29,900 nucleotides of DNA from NCBI RefSeq assembly GCF_000013185.1, contig NC_007984.1, positions 257,685 to 287,584 on the forward strand, given 5' to 3'. Below the pieces are notes generated by a model, which saw only the letters and a list, made by a program, of their open reading frames with translations, made no database searches and was not told where the DNA came from. The position numbers were made by a program, and so were the translations under genes. Position 1 is the stretch's first letter, and the number at the start of each line of letters is the position of its first letter. Source of the DNA: Baumannia cicadellinicola str. Hc (Homalodisca coagulata) (lineage in GTDB: Bacteria; Pseudomonadota; Gammaproteobacteria; Enterobacterales; Enterobacteriaceae). Of the stretch, positions 8,594 through 16,813 are shown piece by piece.

Positions 8594-9307
8594 ATGACTT
8601 TAAATAAATTAGTTTTGATACGTCATGGCGAAAGTAAGTGGAATAATGAGAACCGTTTTACAGGATGGACTGATATAGATTTATCGGATCAAGGACGTAT
8701 CGAAGCAAAAAATGCTGGGCAGTTACTAAAACAAGCAGGATTTATTTTTGACTTTGCCTATACATCGGTACTAAAACGTGCTATTCACACCCTGTGGTAT
8801 ATATTAGATGAATTAGACCAAGCATGGTTGCCTGTAGAGAAATCTTGGCGCTTAAATGAACGTCATTATGGGGCTTTACAAGGTTTGAACAAAAAGAAAA
8901 TTACGGTCGAATATGGAGAGGAACAAGTCCAACAATGGAGACGTAGTCTTAATATTACTCCACCTGAACTAAGTGATAATGATAAACGTTTGCCTATTTA
9001 TGACATACGCTACGCTAAGCTAAGCTTAGATCAATTACCTAAAGCTGAAAGTTTAGCAATGACGATTAATCGTATTATTCCTTACTGGAAGGGTGAGATT
9101 TTACCACGTATTAATAATGGTGAGCGAGTTATTATCGCCGCACATGGTAATTCTATTAGGGCAATTATAACATTGTTAGATCAACTTAGCGAAAATGAAT
9201 TAATACAACTAAATATTCCTACCGGAGTACCAATTATATATGAATTTAATAGTCAAATAAAAACTATTAAACATTATTACTTAAGTATTGTGAATAAAGA
9301 TTATTGA
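8594..9307 (+). CDS. gpmA: 2,3-bisphosphoglycerate-dependent phosphoglycerate mutase
   Basis: Interconverts 3- and 2-phosphoglycerate in glycolysis through a phosphohistidine. Catalytic residues sit at the E. coli positions: H11 in RHGES, E89 in LNERHYG and H184 in AAHGNS. The ATG at 8594 is chosen because AGGG (8582-8585) precedes it by 8 bases and the protein then starts [13 protein letters not shown] like E. coli MAVTKLVLVRHGE; the upstream ATG at 8570 adds an unconserved octapeptide. The protein is 237 residues, about 13 fewer than E. coli, with the alanine-rich C-terminal tail missing. That tail is mobile near the active site in the E. coli enzyme, so its loss may affect activity. Lies 6 bases before serC. 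Confidence 0.95.
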   Translation: MTLNKLVLIRHGESKWNNENRFTGWTDIDLSDQGRIEAKNAGQLLKQAGFIFDFAYTSVLKRAIHTLWYILDELDQAWLPVEKSWRLNERHYGALQGLNKKKITVEYGEEQVQQWRRSLNITPPELSDNDKRLPIYDIRYAKLSLDQLPKAESLAMTINRIIPYWKGEILPRINNGERVIIAAHGNSIRAIITLLDQLSENELIQLNIPTGVPIIYEFNSQIKTIKHYYLSIVNKDY

Positions 9308-9313
9308 TATAAT

Positions 9314-10405
9314 ATGAATACCGTTTTTAATTTTAGCTCAGGACCAGCAAAATTACCAATTGAAGTACTACAACAAGCACAACAGGAACTCTGTAATTGG
9401 CATGGATTAGGAACTTCAATTATGGAAATCAGTCATCGTAGTGATGAATTTCGTCAGGTTGCGTACGAATCAGAGCAAGATTTGCGTAGTTTACTAAATA
9501 TACCTGATAATTATCAGGTATTATTTTGCCATGGGGGAGCACGCGCACAATTCGCTGCAGTACCAATGAACCTATTAGGTAAATCTAAGATAGCAGACTA
9601 TATTCATGGTGGTTATTGGTCATACAGCGCAGCTAAAGAAGCGCATAAATATTGCCAACCTAGAATGATCGAGGTTATGACTTATATTAATGGTTGGCGT
9701 GGTATTAAACCAATGGTAGAATGGGTTCTATCTCCTGATAACGTAGCCTATGTACACTATTGTCCAAATGAAACAATAGATGGGTTAACTATTGATGAAT
9801 TGCCTGATTTTGGCAATAAAATAGTAGTAGCTGATTTCTCCTCTGCTATTTTAGCACGTCCTATAGATGTTAGTAAATATGGTGTAATTTATGCTAGTGC
9901 GCAAAAAAATATAGGTCCAGCTGGTCTTGCGATAGTAATCATTCGGGATGATCTACTGATAAATAGGGCTAGTACCAAATTACCATCTATTCTTAATTAT
10001 CAGTTATTAGCGAATAATAAATCGATGTTTAATACTCCACCTACCTTTGCTTGGTATGTCTCAGGTTTAGTCTTTAAATGGTTGAAAGTCCAAGGAGGGC
10101 TAGTTGAGATTGAAAAAAATAATCGGGCTAAAGCTATTCTCTTATATAACACTATAGATAATAGTGAATTCTACTATAATAATATACTTCCAGTAAATCG
10201 TTCTTACATGAATGTACCGTTCTATTTAGCAAATAGTGCACTAGATGACTTATTTATAATCGAAGCTAGAAATGCCGGATTATATGCCCTAAAAGGACAC
10301 CGTGTAGCAGGTGGTATGCGAGCGGCGTTATATAACGCGATGCCACTAGAAGGAGTCAAAACACTAGTTCAATTTATGCATAACTTTGCTTGTCGTTATG
10401 GCTAA
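9314..10405 (+). CDS. serC: Phosphoserine / 4-phosphohydroxythreonine aminotransferase
   Basis: PLP transaminase used in serine synthesis and in the deoxyxylulose-5-phosphate-dependent route to pyridoxal phosphate. The PLP lysine is K198 in [11 protein letters not shown], and W102 stacks on the ring. It has 363 residues (E. coli 362). The PLP-phosphate loop reads HGGARAQF where E. coli has HGGGRGQF, two Gly-to-Ala changes beside the binding Arg77; all other core segments ([30 protein letters not shown]) are intact. If serA and serB are absent, pyridoxal phosphate synthesis would be the reason for keeping it, but this window cannot show that. serC-aroA is the E. coli order; gpmA in front is not. 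Confidence 0.96.
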   Translation: MNTVFNFSSGPAKLPIEVLQQAQQELCNWHGLGTSIMEISHRSDEFRQVAYESEQDLRSLLNIPDNYQVLFCHGGARAQFAAVPMNLLGKSKIADYIHGGYWSYSAAKEAHKYCQPRMIEVMTYINGWRGIKPMVEWVLSPDNVAYVHYCPNETIDGLTIDELPDFGNKIVVADFSSAILARPIDVSKYGVIYASAQKNIGPAGLAIVIIRDDLLINRASTKLPSILNYQLLANNKSMFNTPPTFAWYVSGLVFKWLKVQGGLVEIEKNNRAKAILLYNTIDNSEFYYNNILPVNRSYMNVPFYLANSALDDLFIIEARNAGLYALKGHRVAGGMRAALYNAMPLEGVKTLVQFMHNFACRYG

Positions 10406-10499
10406 GCTGAATAAGTAAACTTCTGAGTGAATAAGAGATCAATTACTGAAAAACTACACTAGATGATAATAACACGTTCATAACTATTAAAAAATTAAT

Positions 10500-11786
10500 A
10501 TGCAGGAATTGCTAACATTACAACCTATTGTCCGTGTAAACGGCACGATTCATTTACCAGGCTCAAAAAGTATCTCGAACCGTGCATTATTGCTAGCTGC
10601 CCAAGCTTTAGGTAAAACTTGTTTGATAAATCTGCTTGATAGCTATGACGTACGCTACATGCTAGATGCTTTGCATAAACTGGGGATTAACTATTGCTTA
10701 TCTATAGATCGACGGAGCTGTGAGATAGATGGTATAGGTCGTCCTTTACGTGTAGATACAGCACTAGAATTATATTTAGGTAACTCTGGTATAGCACTAC
10801 GTTCACTTGTTGCTGCGCTGTGTTTACAAAACAAAAATATTATTATTACCGGCGATAAACGAATGAAAAACCGACCTATTGGTCATTTAGTTGACGCATT
10901 ACGTCAAGGTAGTGCACAAATCCATTATTTAGAAAAAGATAATTATCCACCATTACTTTTACAAGGTGGTTTTTATAATGGTGATATTACAATAGATTGT
11001 AGTTTGTCTAGTCAGTTTCTTACATCATTACTCATGATGGCTCCACTAGCCTCGCAAGATAGATGTATTTTTGTTAAGGGAAGATTAGTATCGAAACCAT
11101 ATATTGACATGACTTTAGCAATGATGAAAAGTTTTGGTATTGTGGTACAGCACGATCAATATAAAATATTTTATATTAAGGGTAAGAGCCAATACCGTTC
11201 TCCGGGTCACTATTTAGTAGAAGGCGATGCAACGAATGCCTCATATTTTCTAGCAGCAGCAGCAATTCGAGGAGGTACAGTGCGAGTTACTGGAGTTGGT
11301 AGCAATAGTATACAAGGAGATATCCGTTTTGCTGATATATTAGCTAACATGGGTGCAATTATTCGTTGGGGAGTAAATTACATAGAATGTACTCGTAACT
11401 CACTCTGCTCTATTGATATTGACATGAATGCTCTACCAGATACAGCTATGACTATAGCTATCGTTGCATTATTTACATATAATGGAGTAACAACATTACG
11501 TAATATATATAATTGGCGCATTAAAGAAACAAACAGGTTAGTAGCTATGGCTACAGAGCTGCGTAAAGTTGGTGCTATAGTTGTTGAGGGAAAAGAATAC
11601 TTATCGATAAAACCTCCTAATATGTTTAAAATAGCCAAAATTAATACATACGATGATCATCGTATTGCTATGTGTTTTGCTTTAGTAGCATTATCTAATG
11701 TATCAATAACAATTGTTAATCCTAAATGTACTTATAAAACCTTCCCTGATTTTTTTAAATTACTTAAAGGTATTAGTATTACTTAA
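10500..11786 (+). CDS. aroA: 5-enolpyruvylshikimate-3-phosphate synthase, TIPS-like
   Basis: Sixth step of the shikimate pathway: PEP plus shikimate-3-phosphate to EPSP, leading to chorismate. 428 residues, one more than E. coli because of an extra N-terminal residue. Active-site segments are kept: [11 protein letters not shown] (Lys and Arg for both substrates), [34 protein letters not shown] and the C-terminal KTFPD. The PEP-site loop reads [11 protein letters not shown] where E. coli has LGNAGTAMRPL, so Ile98 (ATA at 10791) and Ser102 (TCA at 10803) replace E. coli T97 and P101. G97 (E. coli G96) is unchanged. No Shine-Dalgarno is visible before the ATG. Confidence 0.96.
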   Translation: MQELLTLQPIVRVNGTIHLPGSKSISNRALLLAAQALGKTCLINLLDSYDVRYMLDALHKLGINYCLSIDRRSCEIDGIGRPLRVDTALELYLGNSGIALRSLVAALCLQNKNIIITGDKRMKNRPIGHLVDALRQGSAQIHYLEKDNYPPLLLQGGFYNGDITIDCSLSSQFLTSLLMMAPLASQDRCIFVKGRLVSKPYIDMTLAMMKSFGIVVQHDQYKIFYIKGKSQYRSPGHYLVEGDATNASYFLAAAAIRGGTVRVTGVGSNSIQGDIRFADILANMGAIIRWGVNYIECTRNSLCSIDIDMNALPDTAMTIAIVALFTYNGVTTLRNIYNWRIKETNRLVAMATELRKVGAIVVEGKEYLSIKPPNMFKIAKINTYDDHRIAMCFALVALSNVSITIVNPKCTYKTFPDFFKLLKGISIT

Positions 11787-11822
11787 TAATCCTTCTTGTC
11801 CTAAAAGTAATTAGCTATTTTG

Positions 11823-11842
11823 TAATTTTATACATAAAATTA
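11823..11842 (+). repeat. Perfect inverted repeat just before cmk
   Basis: TAATTTTAT (11823-11831) and ATAAAATTA (11834-11842) are perfect 9-bp arms around AC, ending 5 bases before the cmk ATG. The 2-nt loop is too tight for all pairs to form in RNA. No Shine-Dalgarno is visible for cmk; the region may matter for cmk initiation or be chance in AT-rich DNA. Confidence 0.3.
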
Positions 11843-11847
11843 ATTAA

Positions 11848-12525
11848 ATGACATTTATAATACCAGTCATAACTATCGATGGACCTAGTAATTCTGGAAA
11901 AGGAACATTATGTAAAGTATTAGCAGAAAGATTACAGTGGAATTTGCTAGATTCTGGTGCGATTTATCGAGTACTAGCACTAGCAGCGCTACAACATAAT
12001 TTAGTTATCAAGGACGAAGAAGCACTAGTACCATTGGCTGTACATCTAGATGTAAGCTTTATTATTGATCAAGGGCAATTAGTAGTATTTCTTGAAGGAA
12101 AAGATATGAGCAAAGCTATCCGAAATGAGAGAATAGCTCATCTTTCCTCAAAAATTGCAGTTTTACCACGAGTACGCGATGCATTACTCTATCGTCAACG
12201 TGCGTTCCGTACTACTCCAGGTTTAATTGCTGATGGACGTGATATGGGTACTGTTGTTTTTCCTGATGCCCTAGTGAAAATTTTTCTTGATGCCTCGCCG
12301 GAAGAAAGAGCGCGCCGGCGCCTACAACAGTTGCAGGAACAAGGTTTTAGTGTTAACTTTAAACATATTTTATCAAAAATAAAAGAAAGAGATGAACGTG
12401 ACAAAAATCGCATAACTGCTCCTCTAAAACCAGCTGTTAATGCGTTTTTGATTGACTCGACTCAGCTGACTATCGACGCGGTGATAACAAGTGTTATGGA
12501 ATATCTAAAATTAATTTTTAGATAG
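11848..12525 (+). CDS. cmk: Cytidylate kinase
   Basis: Phosphorylates CMP and dCMP to the diphosphates, recycling CMP from phospholipid and RNA turnover. The N-terminal P-loop is GPSNSGKGT at residues 12-20; E. coli has GPSGAGKGT. Also conserved are [16 protein letters not shown], the CMP-binding [15 protein letters not shown] block, and the [10 protein letters not shown] lid region. 225 residues against 227 in E. coli, with start aligned to MTAIAPVITIDG. aroA-cmk-rpsA matches the E. coli order with ycaL missing between aroA and cmk. It follows aroA by 61 bases. Confidence 0.97.
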   Translation: MTFIIPVITIDGPSNSGKGTLCKVLAERLQWNLLDSGAIYRVLALAALQHNLVIKDEEALVPLAVHLDVSFIIDQGQLVVFLEGKDMSKAIRNERIAHLSSKIAVLPRVRDALLYRQRAFRTTPGLIADGRDMGTVVFPDALVKIFLDASPEERARRRLQQLQEQGFSVNFKHILSKIKERDERDKNRITAPLKPAVNAFLIDSTQLTIDAVITSVMEYLKLIFR

Positions 12526-12592
12526 TAAAAATTAAATTTAATCAATTATTCAACAGATAATATTATTTAAATTGCTTATGTGATAAGTAATA

Positions 12593-12657
12593 GGGTATAT
12601 ATAATAACCCCATCAAGTAAGATGGATATTCATTAAAAATTTTGAAGATTATCAAAC
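12593..12657 (+). promoter_or_regulatory. Structured rpsA leader, possible S1 autoregulation
   Basis: Two small hairpins lie back to back: GGGT (12593-12596)/ACCC (12607-12610), and CCATC (12610-12614)/GATGG (12621-12625) with loop AAGTAA; they share C12610, so both cannot be complete at once. A weak GAAG at 12644-12647 is the only Shine-Dalgarno-like element, 10 bases before the rpsA ATG. E. coli rpsA is translated from a folded leader without a canonical Shine-Dalgarno and is repressed by free S1. The same design is suggested here but not proven. Confidence 0.4.
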
Positions 12658-14334
12658 ATGACAAAATCTTTTGCTCAACTCTTTGAAGAATCTCTGAAAA
12701 ACATCACAACCCGCCCTGGGTCTATTGTTCGTGGTACGATTGTATCGATAGCTAAAGATATAGTTCTCGTTGATGCTGGTCTAAAATCGGAATCCGCTAT
12801 TCCTATAGCGCAATTTTATAATGCCCAGGGAGAACTAGAAATAAAAGTCAATGATCAGGTTGACGTAGCGCTAGATGCCGTAGAAGATGGTTTCGGAGAA
12901 ACTATACTTTCTCGTGACAAAGCTAAGCGTCATGAAGCTTGGTTAATGCTAGAACAAGCTTATGAAGAAGCTGCGATCGTAACAGGAATTATTAACAGTA
13001 AAGTTAAGGGTGGTTTTACTGTTGAGCTCAATGGTATTAGAGCTTTCCTACCTGGTTCCTTAGTAGATATGCGTCCAGTTCGTGATACATTACATCTGGA
13101 AGGCAAAGAGCTAGAGTTTAAAGTAATTAAGTTAGATCAAAAACGTAATAATGTTGTAGTGTCACGTCGTGCTGTTATTGAGTCTGAAAATAGTTTTGAA
13201 CGAGATAATTTGTTAGAAAATATGCAGGAAGGTATGGAAGTTAAGGGTCTCGTGAAGAATCTGACTGACTACGGTGCATTTGTTGATTTAGGAGGGGTAG
13301 ACGGGCTACTACATATTACTGATATGGCCTGGAAACGAGTTAAACACCCTAGTGAAATCGTTACTATTGGTGATGAAATTATTGTTAAAATATTAAAATT
13401 TGATCGAGAACGTACCCGTGTATCTCTAGGTTTAAAGCAGCTTAGTCAAGATCCTTGGTATGCTATTGCTCAGCGTTACCCAGAAAATTCACGTCTTACT
13501 GGACGTGTTACGAATTTAACTGATTATGGATGCTTTGTAGAAATAGAAGAAGGTGTTGAAGGATTAGTACACGTGTCTGAAATGGATTGGACCAATAAAA
13601 ATGTTCATCCATCGAAAGTCGTTAATGTTAATGATATTGTTGAAATTATGGTACTTGATATCGATGAAGAACGCCGTCGTATTTCTCTCGGATTAAAACA
13701 GTGTCAAGCAAATCCTTGGCAAAAATTTGCTGAAACACATGAGAAAGGTGATCGTGTTGAAGGTAAGATTAAATCAATTACTGATTTTGGTATTTTTATC
13801 GGTCTAGAAGGAGGTATCGACGGCTTAGTTCATTTATCTGATATTTATTGGAATCTTTCAGGTGAAGAGGCCGCACGTGAGTATAAAAAAGGAGAAGAAA
13901 TTGCGGCAGTTGTTTTACAAGTTGATGCGGAGCGTGAGCGTATTTCCTTAGGTATTAAGCAATTAGATCAAGATCCGTTAAGTCACTACTTGTCTTTAAA
14001 TAAAAAGGGTGCTATTGTTAGCGGTAAAATAATTGCTGTTGATGATAAAGGAGCTCTAATTCAATTAGCAAGTGGTGTTGAAGGTTATCTACGTACGTTT
14101 GATACTGATTCTGTAGAGAGCAGAAGAGATAGTGCAATGTTGCTTAATATCGGCGATAATATCGAAGCTACATTGATTGGAGTGGATAGAAAAAATCGTT
14201 TTATTAATTTATCTATTCGTAATAAAGACGAAGTTGATGATAAAAAGGCGCTTAGTACTGTAACTACTAAGCAAGAAGCAAATAATTTATCTAATGTTAT
14301 GGTTGAAGCGTTTAAAGCAGCAACTAAAAGTTAG
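12658..14334 (+). CDS. rpsA: 30S ribosomal protein S1
   Basis: Brings mRNA to the 30S subunit, needed for messages with weak or structured start regions. Six S1/OB-fold repeats are present at about residues 21-87, 105-171, 192-260, 277-347, 364-434 and 451-520; the third and fourth are closest to E. coli, with [20 protein letters not shown] and [20 protein letters not shown]. The sixth repeat and the tail are the most diverged. Length is 558 against 557. Many genes in this window lack a clear Shine-Dalgarno (aroA, cmk, bioC), which makes an intact S1 plausible as essential. The E. coli downstream gene ihfB is missing. Confidence 0.99.
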   Translation: MTKSFAQLFEESLKNITTRPGSIVRGTIVSIAKDIVLVDAGLKSESAIPIAQFYNAQGELEIKVNDQVDVALDAVEDGFGETILSRDKAKRHEAWLMLEQAYEEAAIVTGIINSKVKGGFTVELNGIRAFLPGSLVDMRPVRDTLHLEGKELEFKVIKLDQKRNNVVVSRRAVIESENSFERDNLLENMQEGMEVKGLVKNLTDYGAFVDLGGVDGLLHITDMAWKRVKHPSEIVTIGDEIIVKILKFDRERTRVSLGLKQLSQDPWYAIAQRYPENSRLTGRVTNLTDYGCFVEIEEGVEGLVHVSEMDWTNKNVHPSKVVNVNDIVEIMVLDIDEERRRISLGLKQCQANPWQKFAETHEKGDRVEGKIKSITDFGIFIGLEGGIDGLVHLSDIYWNLSGEEAAREYKKGEEIAAVVLQVDAERERISLGIKQLDQDPLSHYLSLNKKGAIVSGKIIAVDDKGALIQLASGVEGYLRTFDTDSVESRRDSAMLLNIGDNIEATLIGVDRKNRFINLSIRNKDEVDDKKALSTVTTKQEANNLSNVMVEAFKAATKS

Positions 14335-14354
14335 GTTTTATGCGACTAGAAAGA

Positions 14355-14389
14355 ATGAAATTAATGAGCATGTTGCTTATTAATTTCAT
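14355..14389 (+). terminator. Long stem-loop 20 bases after rpsA
   Basis: Arms at 14355-14370 (ATGAAATTAATGAGCA) and 14374-14389 (TGCTTATTAATTTCAT) pair over 16 bp with one G-U pair and a 3-nt loop TGT. This is the longest stem in the window. It has no T-run after it (CATCATT follows), so it may be a 3'-end processing or stability element, or a terminator that has lost its tract. The following spacer to ycaR has no gene. Confidence 0.5.
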
Positions 14390-14529
14390 CATCATTAGCT
14401 ATTGCTAATTTCTATACAGAAAATTGCTAATAAAAGCTTATTTAATTTTTATTAAATGATTATTTATCATATATATAATGCTTAAATTTATATAGCATAT
14501 AAATAAGTTCTTTTTTGTAGCGAGGTAAA

Positions 14530-14694
14530 ATGGAAATTAGTTTGTTAAATATAATAGCTTGTCCATTATGTCAAGGGCAACTCTTACTACAAGAACAGGA
14601 ATTAGTTTGTCAAATAGATGCGCTTGCTTATCCTGTCCGTACTAATATACCAGTTTTGTTAGTAAGTGAAGCACGTAATATTTTGGTAAAATAG
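14530..14694 (+). CDS. ycaR: Trm112-like zinc-ribbon protein YcaR (UPF0434)
   Basis: Small ORF of 54 residues starting MEISLLNIIACPLCQGQLLL. It matches E. coli YcaR (60 residues) in LLxIIACPxC, the ELVC segment and IPVLL, with C11, C14 and C27 as possible metal ligands. AGG at 14523-14525 precedes the ATG. The Trm112 family in other organisms activates methyltransferases; the role of bacterial YcaR is not established. In E. coli it lies between ycaQ and kdsB, downstream of rpsA, ihfB, ycaI, msbA and lpxK. Here those genes are all gone but ycaR remains next to rpsA, which suggests selection for it. Confidence 0.9.
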   Translation: MEISLLNIIACPLCQGQLLLQEQELVCQIDALAYPVRTNIPVLLVSEARNILVK

Positions 14695-14755
14695 TTTAAT
14701 TCTACATCACAATAACAGCTTACTATTAGTTAACTTAAGCTGTTTATATACTATA

Positions 14756-15433
14756 TTACTTGTTGATTAAAAATTTAATCACATTGCTTAAATCTGTTAT
14801 ATATACCTCTGTTGATGTCATATCTAGTCCCTCATTTTTAATTATATATTTGCCATTAATAAAAAATGATGGGACACCTACTAATTTTAAATTAGTAGCA
14901 GTATTTTCCTGCTTTTTTTGTAAAGATTTAACGGCTAAACTATTCCAGGCAGAATCGTATTCTTGAGCACTTACCCCTGCTTTAAGAAAAAGCTCGCGAA
15001 TATCATATTGATTATGTATTGACTTAGTTTGTTGTACTGCGTAAAAAATTAGTGGACTTATTTTATCTTCTATACCTAATATCATAGCAACTGCCCATGC
15101 TTTAGTGAGTTGTTTGCTAAGAGGTCCTAGGTAATTAACATGGTATTTGGTTACTTTTATATGATTGGGCAGTAATTTTGTTATTCTGCTATTCATTTTA
15201 TAGACTTCATCAAATAGATAGCAGTGCTGGCAGTAAAAAGAAAAAAATTCGAGTACGTTTGGAGCACTGTAATCTGGTTTATCAATACAAATATATTCTT
15301 TACCTTCATAAAAAGATAGTGCAAAAGCACTCTTTATGAAAAGCAAACTAATTATAAATGGAAAACAAACTTTTTTATAACGCTGTTTTGAATTTTTTAT
15401 AGTTGTTAACAAAAACGATTTTTTCACTATCAA
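14756..15433 (-). CDS. dsbA: Periplasmic thiol:disulfide oxidoreductase, CQHC variant
   Basis: Thioredoxin-fold protein that introduces disulfides in exported proteins. Hallmarks are VLEFFSFYCQHCYLFDEV (active-site C68 and C71), TKYHVNYLG, KAWAVAMILGIEDK, the AWNS segment and the cis-proline loop VGVPSFFINGKY (P188). The active-site dipeptide is Gln-His instead of the usual Pro-His. A hydrophobic stretch (about residues 22-38) ending SAFA is a plausible signal peptide, preceded by about 20 extra basic residues; the true start could lie further in, but no other ATG is available. 225 residues against 208 in E. coli. Its oxidant DsbB is not in the window. Confidence 0.9.
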   Translation of the reverse strand: MIVKKSFLLTTIKNSKQRYKKVCFPFIISLLFIKSAFALSFYEGKEYICIDKPDYSAPNVLEFFSFYCQHCYLFDEVYKMNSRITKLLPNHIKVTKYHVNYLGPLSKQLTKAWAVAMILGIEDKISPLIFYAVQQTKSIHNQYDIRELFLKAGVSAQEYDSAWNSLAVKSLQKKQENTATNLKLVGVPSFFINGKYIIKNEGLDMTSTEVYITDLSNVIKFLINK

Positions 15434-15709
15434 TTGATACCATAACTAAAATTTAGTTTTATTTTAATACAAATAATACTATTGATATTAGTTATTTACA
15501 TATAATAACTATTATCTCTTCATATTAGGATAGAGTAATAAAATAATCCGCAATGCGTATTGCAGCTAATTTTTCACTGGAAGTAAAATTAACGCAAAAA
15601 AAGACCATGTGAATATAATCATATAATCTTAGCAGATATCAAAGATCTTTAATAGTAACGGAATATCCTAATTTAGGATTAGATATATCTTAATTGATGA
15701 CTATTTCAC
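15434..15709. other. Gene-free spacer between dsbA and the pyrB promoter
   Basis: No coding frame is supported on either strand. Notable items are an imperfect palindrome GCAATGCGTATTGC near 15550-15563 and a small dyad ATCCTAATTTAGGAT at about 15664-15678. It should contain the dsbA promoter on the minus strand, but no convincing -35/-10 pair was found. Confidence 0.35.
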
Positions 15710-15737
15710 TTGAATTTGGATGAAATAGAAGTATAAT
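15710..15737 (+). promoter_or_regulatory. Candidate promoter of pyrBI-ridA
   Basis: TTGAAT (15710-15715) and a perfect TATAAT (15732-15737) are separated by 16 bases. Transcription would begin near 15744, giving a leader of about 120 nt that carries the attenuator. The position relative to the attenuator and gene makes it a good candidate; it is unproven. Confidence 0.55.
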
Positions 15738-15774
15738 AATGCTAACTCTTATATTATGATAGTTAATAGTAGCT

Positions 15775-15864
15775 ATGATTAACAAAATAAAAAGCCCCTC
15801 AATACGAGGGGCTTTTTATTTTTGCCTTCATGTTACTTACTGGAATGTAAGGAGGATTATAAAA
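15775..15864 (+). other. pyrL: pyrL-like leader reading frame, stop lost, open into pyrB
   Basis: From the ATG at 15775 the frame reads [17 protein letters not shown] and on to NVRR. E. coli PyrL, the 44-residue pyrBI leader peptide, ends with QPLNRGAFFCPGVRR, translated through its own attenuator. The IRGAF..FC...VRR match shows common descent. Here only six codons precede the hairpin, against about 29 in E. coli, the phenylalanine-rich U-rich pause region is absent, and no stop follows VRR: the frame stays open through IIKL into pyrB. No Shine-Dalgarno precedes the ATG, so translation from it may be weak or absent. Confidence 0.7.
15789..15824 (+). terminator. pyrBI attenuator (intrinsic terminator)
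   Basis: Perfect 12-bp stem: arms 15789-15800 and 15806-15817, with a GCCCCTC/GAGGGGC core, an AATAC loop, then TTTTTATTTTTG. It lies between the presumed promoter and the pyrB Shine-Dalgarno, as the UTP-sensitive attenuator does in E. coli, where it reads CCCCTCAATCGAGGGG. It is by far the most GC-rich hairpin on the plus strand, which argues for active maintenance. Its left arm begins only 14 bases after the leader ATG, so a ribosome merely initiating there would block the stem. Confidence 0.9.
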
Positions 15865-16800
15865 TTGATAAATCCCCTCTATAGAAAACATATTATTTCT
15901 ATCAATGATATGAGCAGCAACGAACTAGAATTAGTTTTAAACATAGCAGCTCATCTAAAATTCAAACCACAGCCAGAATTACTGAAAAACAAGGTAATAG
16001 CTAGCTGTTTTTTTGAGGCTTCTACCCGTACTAGATTATCGTTTGAAACAGCTATTCATCGCCTTGGAGCATCAGTAGTAGGCTTTTCTGATGCTCATAG
16101 TACCTCTTTAAGCAAAAAAGGCGAAACATTAGCAGATACTATTTCCGTCATTAGTACCTATGTAGATGCAATAATAATCCGCCATCCACATGAAGGTGCT
16201 GCAAGATTAGCAACTGAGTTTTCCGGTACAGTACCTATCCTTAACGCCGGTGATGGAGCTAATCAACATCCAACGCAAACCTTACTTGATCTTTTCAATA
16301 TTTATGAAACCCAAGGTAAATTAAACAATCTTCGTATTGCTATGGTTGGTGATTTAAAATATGGTCGTACGGTACATTCCCTCACGCAAGCATTGATAAA
16401 ATTCGATAGTAATCACTTTTATTTTATTGCACCTGATACGTTAGGTATGCCTTCTTATATTTTACATACTCTTATAGATCACGATATTAAGTATAGTATG
16501 CATCTTAATCTCGCAGAAGTTATACCCGAGTTAGATATTTTATATATGACTAGAGTACAAAAAGAACGTTTAGATCCTACTGAATATATTAACGTTAAAG
16601 CACAATTTGTACTACAGATTCATCATCTGCTCCATGCACGCGCGAACATGCGTATTCTTCATCCTTTACCAAGAGTTGATGAAATAGCCTATGAAGTAGA
16701 TCAAACGCCCTATGCGTACTATTTTCAACAAGCAGGCAATGGTGTGTTTACTCGCCAAGCTTTACTCGCACTAGTATTAAATAAATATTTAACTGAATAA
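15865..16800 (+). CDS. pyrB: Aspartate carbamoyltransferase, catalytic subunit
   Basis: Condenses carbamoyl phosphate with aspartate, the first committed step of pyrimidine synthesis. The TTG at 15865 is chosen as start: a perfect AAGGAGG (15849-15855) lies 9 bases before it, and it gives 311 residues, exactly the E. coli length, with the N-terminus [14 protein letters not shown] aligned to [14 protein letters not shown]. The carbamoyl-phosphate motif STRTR is at 53-57, the active-site lysine is in LSKKGETL (about 84-85), followed by HPTQTLLDL and the [10 protein letters not shown] loop. The frame is open upstream to 15775 through the attenuator (341 residues), which I read as leader remnant. 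pyrI follows 13 bases later. Confidence 0.96.
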   Translation: MINPLYRKHIISINDMSSNELELVLNIAAHLKFKPQPELLKNKVIASCFFEASTRTRLSFETAIHRLGASVVGFSDAHSTSLSKKGETLADTISVISTYVDAIIIRHPHEGAARLATEFSGTVPILNAGDGANQHPTQTLLDLFNIYETQGKLNNLRIAMVGDLKYGRTVHSLTQALIKFDSNHFYFIAPDTLGMPSYILHTLIDHDIKYSMHLNLAEVIPELDILYMTRVQKERLDPTEYINVKAQFVLQIHHLLHARANMRILHPLPRVDEIAYEVDQTPYAYYFQQAGNGVFTRQALLALVLNKYLTE

Positions 16801-16813
16801 TGGAGCATAATTT

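Noticed and set aside
11378..11638. Antisense ORF within aroA (and similar ones at 3127-3333, 12195-12413, 14760-14966, 17077-17310, 21115-21486, 22260-22454, 22709-22939, and a frame-shifted one at 27959-28180)
   Set aside because: All lie inside well-conserved genes in another frame, resemble no family, and have no own ribosome-binding site.
15775..16800. 341-residue PyrB starting at ATG 15775
   Set aside because: The first 30 codons span the attenuator and match PyrL; TTG 15865 has a perfect Shine-Dalgarno and gives the family length.
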